Shown here piece by piece: positions 1-9,900 of a stretch of 64,000 nucleotides of DNA (its first letter is position 1; each line of letters starts with the position of its first letter). The DNA is from Metarhizium brunneum (lineage: Eukaryota; Ascomycota; Sordariomycetes; Hypocreales; Clavicipitaceae), in contig NC_089424.1 of the NCBI RefSeq assembly GCF_013426205.1, positions 2,790,001-2,854,000 of the forward strand. Direction: 5' to 3'. The notes beneath the pieces were generated by a model, which saw only the letters and a program-made list of their open reading frames with translations, was not told the DNA's origin and did not search any database. Both the position numbers and the translations under genes were made by a program.

Positions 1-648
1 CGCAGATGACTGGAGCGTCGAAGGCAACGACGCACTGGTGAGGCGCTGTAGCTCGGCGGCACAGATGGCTTTGGCTTGCCTGTCTAACTCGGCGTCCTTC
101 ATAGCCAGGGGAGCCAGAGTAGGCTTTTCTACGGCAGAGGCGGACACGCGCCAGGCGGCAAGGATATCACCGGGAGGCCAGCTCTGAAAGAGGACATCAT
201 CCTGAATGTGGTCTCGCGACCAGTACCCCAATGACCTCCTTACCGTGACCTTGCGGCGGTGCTCCTTCTTCAGGTGTCGAGATAAGAGATCATGGCTTAT
301 GGAGCGGAAGTGATAATAGGAGTAGGCAGCACCTCTCTGCAAAGCCAAATACGGGTGCTGCGGGTAACCATCTTGCCTAGGCGGCAACTGGCGAGGATCT
401 AGGAGCTATAGCGAGTTAATTAGCTTATTTAGGCCCCATCTCGTCTTACTTGAAAGGCCATGCTTCTCCCTGAGGTGCCAAGACACACGGTCGCTATTGG
501 CCTTTAAGGAGAAGCCACACTCTGTACAGATAACAGCCGATTCTGGCTGATTTAAGTAGAGGCCAAGTGATGCAATGCGTTGTGCTTCCTCTGGCTGTAG
601 CTGCCGGCATATCTGGGGCACAGGCTGTGGGCTGCATGGTCTCCCCAT
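1..648 (-). pseudogene. DUF3505-like double zinc-finger protein, RIP-damaged, runs off window edge
   Basis: Reading leftward from an ATG at 648, the frame encodes 80 residues, hits a TAG at 408-406, and then continues without another stop to position 1, so the 3' part lies outside the window. The first finger is intact (CTECGF ... HLREKH, C-x2-C-x13-H-x4-H). It is followed by GLNKLINSL, which I recognise as typical of fungal DUF3505 (OrsD-like) zinc-finger proteins. Past the stop comes a second finger, SRHLKKEH, and a RDHIQDD ... QSWPPG segment, also family-like. In finger two both expected cysteines are tyrosines (TAC, TAT). The stop and both Cys-to-Tyr changes are each explained by one CpA-to-TpA transition, the RIP signature. 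In other fungi such proteins often sit in repeat-rich, telomere-proximal or transposon-associated DNA. The family call is from memory of the motif. Confidence 0.7.
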
Positions 649-783
649 AATATCAGATAGGTTTAATGCCTTTTAAAGAGGGTAAAGGAAGAAAAAGGAG
701 AAGCCATGTATATATGTATAGTAGTATTCTCTAGTCTTATTCTTAGACGCGCTGTACTTTGCTTAGACGCGTGTAAGACTTAC
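649..783. other. Spacer, no gene seen
   Basis: Upstream DNA of the DUF3505 pseudogene. The short motif AGACGCG occurs twice here and once more inside the adjacent inverted arm. No coding signal is seen. Confidence 0.5.
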
Positions 784-1000
784 AGGCCTAGTATAGCAGT
801 ATAATATAATTAGCTATATAGGATAATCTGGGAATAAGCCTTATTTTAAGAGATTTAAGACGCGTCTTATAAAGTGTAAGGGATATTAGGCGGGAACAGG
901 GCCTATTATAAAAGTAATTTAAATAGGGGTAGAGGTAAGGTGGTAATTGGCTTAGAAGTCGGAACGGGCCCCGTTACGGTAGACACTAATTGAGTAGTAG
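784..1000 (+). repeat. Left arm of a long inverted repeat
   Basis: Starting at GGCCTAGTATAG, this segment matches the reverse complement of 2026-2244 over about 215 bp. Shared blocks include AATTAGCTATATAGGATAAT, AGAGATTTAA, GCCTATTATAAAAGTAATTT and CACTAATT. Most differences are G-to-A or C-to-T, with the left arm keeping the GC-richer version (for example GACGCGTC). The two arms enclose about 1 kb that contains the minisatellite and the small secreted peptide gene. The arms could be terminal inverted repeats of one element or two opposed copies of a repeat. Confidence 0.7.
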
Positions 1001-1118
1001 TAAGTTCTAGTCTAACGAAAGGGAGAAGGGAGGCTCTCCCTTTGCGTTCTAGTTATCTAATATTTAATGTGGGCCCCACGCCCTGACCAATAGGTATATC
1101 TCGCTATTTCTTATACTG

Positions 1119-1223
1119 CTGTGCCGTGTGCGTGCTATGCCGTGTGCGTGCCGTGTGCGTGCCGTGTGCGTGCCGTGCCGTGTGCTGTGCCGTGTGCGTG
1201 CCGTGCCGTGTGCTGTGCCGTGT
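1119..1223 (+). repeat. GC-rich minisatellite of GCCGTGTGCGT-type units
   Basis: About 105 bp of imperfect tandem repeats built from GCCGTGTGCGT with shorter GCCGT and GCTGT variants. It is strikingly GC-rich between AT-rich flanks, so it has escaped RIP or is too short to trigger it. It lies about 180 bp upstream of the small secreted peptide gene, in its probable upstream region. Confidence 0.85.
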
Positions 1224-1305
1224 CTCATTATACGTTTTGTATTCTATTCTACTTAAGAACATTAAAGCATATTGATACTACGCTTAGCAGACCTAAATAA
1301 CCGAG

Positions 1306-1313
1306 TATATAAA
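1306..1313 (+). promoter_or_regulatory. Putative TATA box of the small secreted peptide gene
   Basis: TATATAAA occurs 91 bp before the ATG at 1404, a reasonable distance for a fungal core promoter with a short leader. The surrounding DNA is AT-rich, so chance occurrence is possible. Confidence 0.35.
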
Positions 1314-1403
1314 GTAGTAAAGATTTCCTCCTTATGTTAAAGCTTAACTTCCTCCTTACTCTTAATTTTATCCTTTAAGCTCTTATTAATATCCATCTCT
1401 ACC

Positions 1404-1562
1404 ATGAAGTATCTAGTCGTTCTAACAGTGCTAGCTGCCTTAGCCGCGGCCCAAACGAACTGTAAGGTGTCGTTCGAGACCTGCACTAGTAACGAGGACT
1501 GCTGCTATGGTCTCACATGTTATCCGACTACAACTCCAGGAGTTAGAAAGTGTGCCTTCTAA
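1404..1562 (+). CDS. Small secreted cysteine-rich peptide, knottin (inhibitor cystine knot) pattern
   Basis: A 52-codon frame in good start context (ACCATGA). Residues 1 to about 17 form a clean signal peptide: MKY, then a hydrophobic Leu/Val/Ala core ending in AAAQ. The predicted mature part of about 35 residues has exactly six cysteines, at 20, 27, 33, 34, 39 and 50. The spacing C-x6-C-x5-CC-x4-C-x10-C is the classic inhibitor-cystine-knot framework, with disulfides expected 1-4, 2-5 and 3-6. No introns and no Kex2 site are seen. Secreted knottins in fungi include candidate effectors and antimicrobial peptides, but the target here cannot be told from sequence. The gene is undamaged although it sits next to a heavily mutated AT desert and between long inverted arms. 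A chance frame of this length with both features is unlikely. Confidence 0.75.
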   Translation: MKYLVVLTVLAALAAAQTNCKVSFETCTSNEDCCYGLTCYPTTTPGVRKCAF

Positions 1563-2025
1563 TCAGGGGGCTTTACTATAATTACAGACATGACTGTAAG
1601 AGCCCGCAATAGTACGTGTATAAAAATAATATCGAACACAATACTAATCGTAAGGCTAGATGACAACACTAGAGTTACTACAGGAGATGGAGGCATTCGG
1701 TGTAACGGCTAGGCTCGAGAATAGCTCGGCTACGCTCTCGCTTCTATGGACAAGCTGCTAATTGGGGACTGGCGAAGCGAGATTAGCAGCGGCGAGCTTA
1801 TAGGCTCCTCGAGCTCTGTTTTTCTGGTTCTTTCTTTTTTAGCTTTAGATATTCGTCAGAATTATCTAGTCAGTTGTCAATATACTCGCCAGACACTTAC
1901 ATGCGGTACCTTTTATAGGTCTAGGAAGATTAATTACGGAAGTGTGATTAATTATGTGTAAGAGTATTTGTCGCAAATAATATATATAATGTTTAATAAG
2001 CTACATGAAACTATATATTAATAAT
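1563..2025. other. Downstream spacer with a 9-bp hairpin
   Basis: No convincing gene. A perfect inverted repeat, GCTGCTAAT (1754-1762) and ATTAGCAGC (1782-1790), with a 19-nt loop lies about 190 bp after the peptide gene's stop. The rest grades into the AT desert from about 1960. A 71-codon frame at 1746-1961 resembles nothing I know. Confidence 0.5.
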
Positions 2026-2244
2026 CTACCTACTTAATTAGTGTTTGTTGTAATAAGGCTTATTATTACTTTTAAGCTAATTACTATTATATAGCTACCC
2101 TTATTTAAATTACTTTTATAATAGGCTTTATTTCTACTTAATATTTTTTATATTATATAAAATATATTTTAAATCTCTTAAAATAAAATTTATTCTTAGA
2201 TTATCCTATATAGCTAATTATATTATACTATTATACTAGGCTAG
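2026..2244 (-). repeat. Right arm of the long inverted repeat, heavily AT-shifted
   Basis: Reverse complement of 784-1000. It is co-linear over its length but with many more transitions to A/T, consistent with stronger RIP on the desert side. The partner arm retains GACGCGTC where this arm has only A/T. Confidence 0.65.
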
Positions 2245-2304
2245 TAAAAGACCCTAGTTAGGTATTATAATTTATATACTTAATTATAAATTTAATATTA
2301 TATA

Positions 2305-2416
2305 ATTTATTATATAATAACTAATAAAACATAATTTATATATAATAACTAATAAAATATAATTTATATATAATAACTAATAAAATATAATTTATATATA
2401 ATAACTAATAAAATAT
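2305..2416 (+). repeat. 28-bp tandem repeat, four copies
   Basis: The motif AATAACTAATAAAA recurs at an exact 28-bp spacing: the single C of each unit falls at 2321, 2349, 2377 and 2405. The last three units are almost identical, so this array is younger than the surrounding decay or was homogenised later. Confidence 0.85.
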
Positions 2417-2639
2417 AAAAAAAAATACCTAAAAAAAGTTTATTTATATTATTAACTTATATTTATTAAGTCTAATAATATTAGCTATTATAAAAGTATT
2501 TAAAAACTAATATTAAAAGCTATTTAAAATTAGTTATAATTTTAGCTTAATATTATTAAGCTTATATTTATTATTAAAATTTAATAAGCTAAATATAAGT
2601 AATAATAAGAAAAGAATAATTTATTAATTTTTAATTAAT

Positions 2640-2755
2640 TTACTTTATAATTAAATAAAATTATATATATAATATAAATATTATATAAATATAAAATTTA
2701 AAATAATATAAGGTTATATTAGGCTAAAAATAATAAAAAACTAAAAAAAATAAAT
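2640..2755 (+). repeat. Partial copy of repeat family 1 (5' portion)
   Basis: This segment repeats the beginning of the adjacent full copy, from ATTTACTTTATAATTAAATA through GGTTATATTAGGCTAAAAAT, giving a head-to-tail partial duplication directly upstream of copy A. Confidence 0.65.
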
Positions 2756-2765
2756 TATTTTAATA

Positions 2766-3735
2766 TTAATTAATATTTAGTTAATTTACTTTATAATTAA
2801 ATAAAATTATATATATAATATTAATATTATATAAGTATAAAATCTAAAATAATATTAGGTTATATTAGGCTAAAAATAATAAGAAACTAAAAAAGTAAAC
2901 TATTTATATATTATAATATATTAAATATATTAGTATAATTAATACCGTGTTATAGCTTATTAGTTATAACTATTTTATAATAATTTTAGCTATTATTATA
3001 TAATTAAACCTTATATATTATTATGATTTTATAGCTATAACTTATATTAAGTTATACTAAAAACCTAAAATACTTGTATATATAATATATTTATAAGGTT
3101 TACTTTCTTTTATATTTTAAGTTAATTTTATATTTAAGTTATTTACTTTTTTTATTATTAAGACCTAATATAATTAATTATAAGTTATTACTCTTATATA
3201 TATATATCTTTTATAAGTATTATAACTACTTACTAATATTTACTATAGCTATTTATAAACTATTATATATAAAGTATATACTTATTAATATAAGTTCTTA
3301 TAAAATAAGATTAACCAGACTAGCTTATTAATAATAATAAGATAACTAAGTATAATAAGAAGCCTAATATAAATAAATTACTTATTATAACTTTTAAGGG
3401 TTAAAGCTAATAAAGCTTAATAAGTAATATAATTATTAATAAATTAAAAGCTTTTTATAATAAAAAAATACTTATTTTAAAGCTAAAAATCCTAATTTTA
3501 TAAAAATTAAAAAAATTATAAAAATAATTAAGAATTTAAAAAAAAAAAAGCTTTTAAAAATATTAAATTAAAATATAATATTAAGAAAGCTATAAAACTA
3601 GCTATAAAAAAAGCTAATAAAGCTAGTAAAGCTAAAACTAAAAAGGCTAAAAAGGCTAAAAAAGCTTATAAAGCTAAAGCTACTAAATAAATTTATATTA
3701 GTAGTTTTATCTTTTCTAGAGGGGAAATTATTTTA
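2766..3735 (+). repeat. Repeat family 1, copy A, full length
   Basis: Co-linear over about 1 kb with 23300-24318. Landmarks are GGTTATATTAGGCTAAAAAT near the 5' end, AATATAAGTTCTTATAAAAT in the middle, and a 3' segment carrying the decayed Lys/Ala codon repeat (AAGGCTAAAAAGGCTAAAAA) followed by a CTAGAGGGG end. Heavily RIP-mutated, with no intact frame. Confidence 0.8.
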
Positions 3736-4074
3736 AAAGAATTAATTATATATTATAATTATTAATTAAGGCTATTTTATAATAATTTTAGCTATTATTA
3801 TTATAAAAGTAAATTAATAATACTTATATTATACGTGTAATTTTATTTAATTATAAAGCAAATTAACTATAAATTAATAAAAGTAAATTAATTTTATATT
3901 TATAATTTATATTAAATTATATTAAATTATATTAAAAACCTAAAATACTTATATATATAATATATTTATATAATTTTATTTATATTTTAAGTTAATTTTA
4001 TTTTTTTAATTAAATTATTTACTTTTTTATTATTAAAACTTTATTATAATAATATAATTAATTATAAGTTATTA

Positions 4075-4105
<31 letters not shown>

Positions 4106-6129
4106 TTTATTATTATAAACTTAAGCTAAAAGCTTAAGTTTAAGTAGAATTCTAAGTAAAGCTAACTTAAACTTAATATAAATAAATTTTAAGCTATTAA
4201 AAACCTTAAAATTTAAGTAAAGCTTTAAGTAAAATTAAATTAAACTTAATATAAATAAACTTTAAGTTAAAATAAAATATATTAAAAAAAATAAAAAAAA
4301 AATAAAACTTTTTTTTTTAAGTTTATTTTTATTATTTAATAATATATATATATAATTATAAATATAATTAATTTTTTATAAAAAATAAATTTTATTATAA
4401 ATAACCTTATAAAATAAATAATTAATATAAAACTAAGCTTATTTATACTTAAAAATATTATATTAATTAATAGCTTTTAAAATAATATTATAATACTTTA
4501 AAAAATTATTATTATTTAAGTATAAAAGCTTTATAAGCTTATTAAATAATATTTTTTTCTTAAAAATTAAATAATATAAAGTTTTTTTATTAAATTATAA
4601 TAAAAAAAATAAAAAAAAGGCTAGTTAATTACCAGGACCTACTAGTAATATAATTAATAGCTATACCTAGCTAATTTAATAGTAATATATAATTTAAAAA
4701 ATAATATATATATTATAATATATTAAATTTACTAGCTTAAAAGGTAATTTATAACTTTATATACTAGTAAAAACTTATAACTTTATATATTAAAAATATA
4801 TATAATAATAATAATAACTTATAATTATATAAGTTATACTCTAAAAAACTTAAAGTAATTTAATATAATATAAATTAATAAAGTTTTAACTTTTATAAAG
4901 CTTATTATTTTCCTTATAATTACTTTATTTTGCTTTTATATACCTAATTTAAATAAATTACTTTATAAAGCAGCTACTTATAAGTCTCTAGCTTTATATT
5001 GCTCCTTAAAGTATTATAGCTTACTAATATTAGACTTAATTAGTAATTAATAACCTTATTATAATTATAACTAATATTAAAAAAAGTAATAAGCCTAATA
5101 TAAATAAGTTACTTATTATAATTTTAGGGATTAAAGCTAATAAGCTTAAAAGGGTAATAAAAAAGCTATTATTATAAAAAATATTAATAAGAAAAAAGAT
5201 ATATTATTAAAAGCTAAAAATATTAAAAAAATTAAAAAACTTAATAAAATAACTAAAAAAATAAAATAAAAAAAAGAAATAAAAGGAAAAATTAAGAAAA
5301 ATATTATAAAGTTAGTTAATAAAAAATAGCTTTATATTATAGTTTTCCCTCTTATTATAAAGGGTAAAGTTTTTTTATAATAATAATATTAATTTATATT
5401 AGCTTTTAAGTAAAATATAAATTAATTTTAATAAAAGTTTTATTTAATAATAATAAAATTATATTTATAATTTAAAAAAATTTAATATAATATAAATTAA
5501 TTATAAATATAATATTTATAAATAATAATTATAATTAATAAGTTTTTATTTTTTAGAATTTTTTAATTAAAATTTAAGGCTAAGTAGCTTTTTACTTTAA
5601 AAATAATAAAAAAGTTAATTATAATTTAGCTATATTTTTAGGCTATTTAGTTATTATATATACTAATTTTTATAAAAAAAAATAATTTTTATTAAGCTTA
5701 ATTAAATAAAATAATAATAAAATAAATTATTTATAAACTTTTTTATTTAATTTAAAAATAAAATTATATTTATTAAAAGCTTTAAATAAAAAAATTTTAT
5801 TAAATTAATAAAATTATAATAATTTCTTAATAAATATATATAAAAAAAAATTATTAATAAAAAAATATTATATTTTAAATATATTAAAATAATAATTTAC
5901 TTTTATAATATAATTATAAATATTAAATTATTATAATTAAAAAAAAAATTTATAATAAATAAAATAAATATAATATAAATTTTAAAAAAAAATAATATAA
6001 TAATAAAAATATAATTATAATAAATATAAATAAATTAAAGTTTTAAGTTAAGCTTAAAAAAAATATAAGTTATAATTACCTTTAAAACTAATAAAAGAAA
6101 TACGCTTATTAAATATTAATTAAAATAAT
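3736..6129. other. AT desert with family 1 fragments and one family 2 unit
   Basis: No gene. About 3740-4080 carries scrambled family 1 pieces in both orientations (for example CCTAAAATACTTATATATAT). About 5085-5360 resembles a divergent 3' end of family 1 (AATATAAATAAGTTACTTAT). The family 2 unit at 4106-4370 is listed separately. The rest is undecodable AT sequence. Confidence 0.5.
4106..4370 (+). repeat. Repeat family 2, left copy
   Basis: A block starting near AAGCTAAAAGCTTAAG and ending near TTTAATAATATATATAT. It is co-linear in the same orientation with 22056-22315, about 18 kb away. It contains an internal near-duplication around the phrases AGTAAAGCTAACTTAAACTTAATA and AGTAAAATTAAATTAAACTTAATA, shown here by their first bases AGTAAA and last bases CTTAATA. 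Function unknown. Confidence 0.65.
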
Positions 6130-6950
6130 TACCCCTTTAAAAGAGGTAAAACTATTAATATAAATTTATTAGGTAGTTTTACCCTTAATATTACTAGCTT
6201 TATTAGGCTTTTTTATAGCTAATATAATAGCTTTTTTAGAGTTATATTTTAGCTTTATATTTTTAAAAGCTTTTTTTTTTATATTTTTAATAGCTTTATT
6301 ATTTTTTTTAATTTTTATTAAATTAAGATTTTTAGCTTTATAATAACTATTTTTTTTATTATAAAAAGCTTTTAATTTAATATTAATTATATTACCTTTT
6401 AAGCTTTATTAGCTTTTAACCTCTAAAAGTTATAATAAATAACTTACTTATATTAGGCTTTTTAGCACTTTTAAAGCCTATATTATTATTATTTATAAAT
6501 AATTATAGTAGATATTAGTAAGTACTTATAAAAGATATATATATATAAGGGTAATAACTTATAATTAGTTATAATTTTAATAGTAAAAAAAGTAAATAAC
6601 TTAAATAAAAAAAAATAAAATTAACTTAAAATATAAGTAAAAGTAAACTATATAAATATATTATATATATAGGTATTTTAGGTTTTTAGAATAATTTAAT
6701 ATAAGTTATAAACGTGAAGTTATTATAATATATAAGGTTTACTTTTATAATAATAGTAGCTAAGGCTATTATAAAATAGCCTTAGCTAGTAGCTATAGCG
6801 TAATACTAATTATACTAATAGTTTACTTTTCTAGTTTCTTATTATTCTTAGCCTAATATAACCTAATATTATTTTAGATTTTATACTTATATAATACTTA
6901 TATTATATATATAATTTTATTTAACTATAAAGTAAATTAATTATAAATTA
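6130..6950 (-). repeat. Repeat family 1, copy B, inverted
   Basis: Reverse-complement copy. It opens with the family's 3' end (CCCCTTTAAAAGAGGTAAAA ... TTTATTAGGTAG) and runs back through the Lys/Ala codon region to the 5' block (GCCTAATATAACCTAATATT, reversed). With copy A it forms a large inverted pair about 3 kb apart. Confidence 0.75.
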
Positions 6951-9900
6951 ATATAAATTAATTAAAATAATTAATTAATAATATAAAAAAAAAATACTTA
7001 TATTATAAATTTATAAGTTATTATATTTTAAAATATATATTTTTTTTTATATAATACTTATAAGTATTTAATATAAAAAAAATAATAATAAAAAATTTTA
7101 TTTTTAATATAAATAAAAATAAAAAGCTATTAAAAAATAAAATACTTTTATAATAAGTTTTTTATTAAAAATATTATAATATAATAATAATTATAAATTA
7201 AAAAATATATTATATAAAAAATAAAAATTAAAAAAAATTAAATTAAAAATAAATATATTATTTTTTTTAGTTTTTATATTAATTAATTTATTAAAATTTA
7301 TAAATACTTATATAAATATAAATTATAATTATTATATAATAATAAATAAAATATTTATATAATATATAAAATAAAATTTAATTTTATTAAATAAATAATA
7401 ATAAATATATATTATAATAAAAATAAAAATAAAAATAATATAATAAAAATTATATTTTTTAATTTTTTATTTAATATAATTTAAAATAAATATAAATAAT
7501 TAAAAGTTTTTAATAATAATATATATAATATTAAGTTTTATATAAAATATTATATTAAAAATATTATAAATAATATAATATAATATAAATATATAATTAA
7601 TTAAAAAAAATTATAATTAATATTATAAATAATTTAATAATTTAAAAATTAAGTAATTAAAAAATCTAAAAACTTATAATATTAATAATAAAATTAATAT
7701 TTATTAATATTATTTAATAAGCTTAAAAAATAAAAAAAAAGTATTAATTAATAATTATAAATTTATATAAAATAATATTAATATTATATATATAAAAAGC
7801 TAATTTAAATTAATAATAAAAAAAACTATTTTAATTTTTTTATAATTTATAAAACTTTTAAAATTTTTTTAATTAAAAAAAAATAAATAAATTATTTTTA
7901 TATTAAAACTAATTAAATTATTATATATAATTAAAATAATATTTAAATAAAATTAACTTAAATTTATTATAAGTATTATTTTATAATATATTATAAAAAT
8001 ATTTATTAAAAATTAAAAAGTAAATTATAAATTTAATAAATAAAAAATAAATTAAAATAAGCTTTTTATTAATTATAATTTTAATATTATTAATTAAAAA
8101 ACTAAAAAAAAATAATAATTTTATATAAATTATTATATTTTAAATAAAATAATAAAATAAAATTATTATTTATTTTTATTTATTAAAAAAATATTATATT
8201 TTTTTTTAAAATTAAGTAATTTATAAAATTAAATATTTAATTAATATTTTATAAACTTTAAATTATATTAAATAAAAAGCTTTTAATTATATTTTAAATT
8301 TAATTTAAGCTTTTTAAATAATTAATTTATTTATTTAAATTAATAAATACTTTTATAATATTTTAATAATATATTAATAATATTTTAAAAAAAACTTTAA
8401 ATAGTTTTATTATAATATATTTTAATAATATTTTTATTTATTTAAAAAGCTTATAAGAAAATTATATATAAAAAGTATATAATATATTTATAAAATTTTA
8501 TATAATTAAATTATATTTTAATATAAAAAAATATATATTTTATATTTAAAAATTAAATACTTAAAATTTATTATTTATATAAATAAAAAAATTTATTTTA
8601 ATTTAAAAAAAATTAAAATTATATAAAATTAAAAACTTTTAATATATAAAAAAAAAATTTAAAAATTTTTAAATTTTATTAATTTTTATTAAAATTTTAT
8701 TTTAAACTTTTTTTTTTTATAAAATTATTTTTAAAATTATTAAAAAAAATATATTTTTTTAATAATTAATTAAATATAATAAAGCTTTTAAAATATTAAA
8801 AAAAGTATTTATTTTTTATTTAATTTTAAAATAAAAAAATTTTATTAAAAAAATAATAATTAAAATAAATTATTTAATTAATATTTTAAAAAAATATTTA
8901 TTATAAATTATTAATAAAATATTTTATTTAATAATATATTATTTTATAAAATTAATAATTTTAAAAAAAAATTATATAATTTATAATAAAAAGCTATTAA
9001 TAATTATTTTTTATTTAAAATTATAATTAATAAAATTTTAAAATATTATTAATTTATTTATAATTTTTATTAATTATAAAAACTTAAAATATTTTATAAT
9101 ATTAAAAAAAATATTAAAATATTAAATATAATAAGCTAAAATATTATTTTTATTTAATTTTTATTTTTAATATAAATTTAATTTATAAATATAATATTTA
9201 AATATATTTTTTAAATAAAATTAAAATAAAAACTTATTATTATTTTATTTTAATAATATTATATAATTTATAAATATATAATTTTTATTATTTAATAATT
9301 AATTATAATATAAAAATAATTAAAAGAAAATAAGGAAAATAATTAAGTTTTTTTTAAAAAAAAACTTTTTTAATAATTTATATTTATAAAATTTATAAAA
9401 TTAAAATATTTTATATAATAAAATAATAATATATTATATTAAAATTATTTAAAAAAATATTTATAAATTTTTTTAAAATATAAATATTTACAAATAAATT
9501 ATAAATTATATTTTTTTTATATATAATATATTATTATTTTAAAATTATACTTAAATTTTAAAATAAAAACTATTTATAATAATTTTAATATAATATATAT
9601 ATAATTTTCTTTTAATAAATTACTTTAAAAAAATATAATTTTTAAGTTATTATAATAAAAGTATTATTAAAATAAAATATTTTAAAATATTATATAATTT
9701 ATAAAAAATTATTATTATTATAATAAATATAAAAGCTATTAATTTTAATAAAAATTATTATAATTTATATTAATAATAAACTAATATTAATTATAAATTT
9801 TAATTAATTTTATAATAAACTTTTTAACTTAAAAAAAAAATATTAAGTATTTAATAATTATTATAAATTAATTATTTAAATATATTTAATTTAAAATTAT

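Noticed and set aside
1746..1961. 71-codon frame downstream of the small secreted peptide
   Set aside because: No recognisable feature, begins in a hairpin region and runs into the AT desert.
2305..2416. Possible CRISPR-like array
   Set aside because: A simple 28-bp tandem repeat with no unique spacers in a eukaryotic genome.
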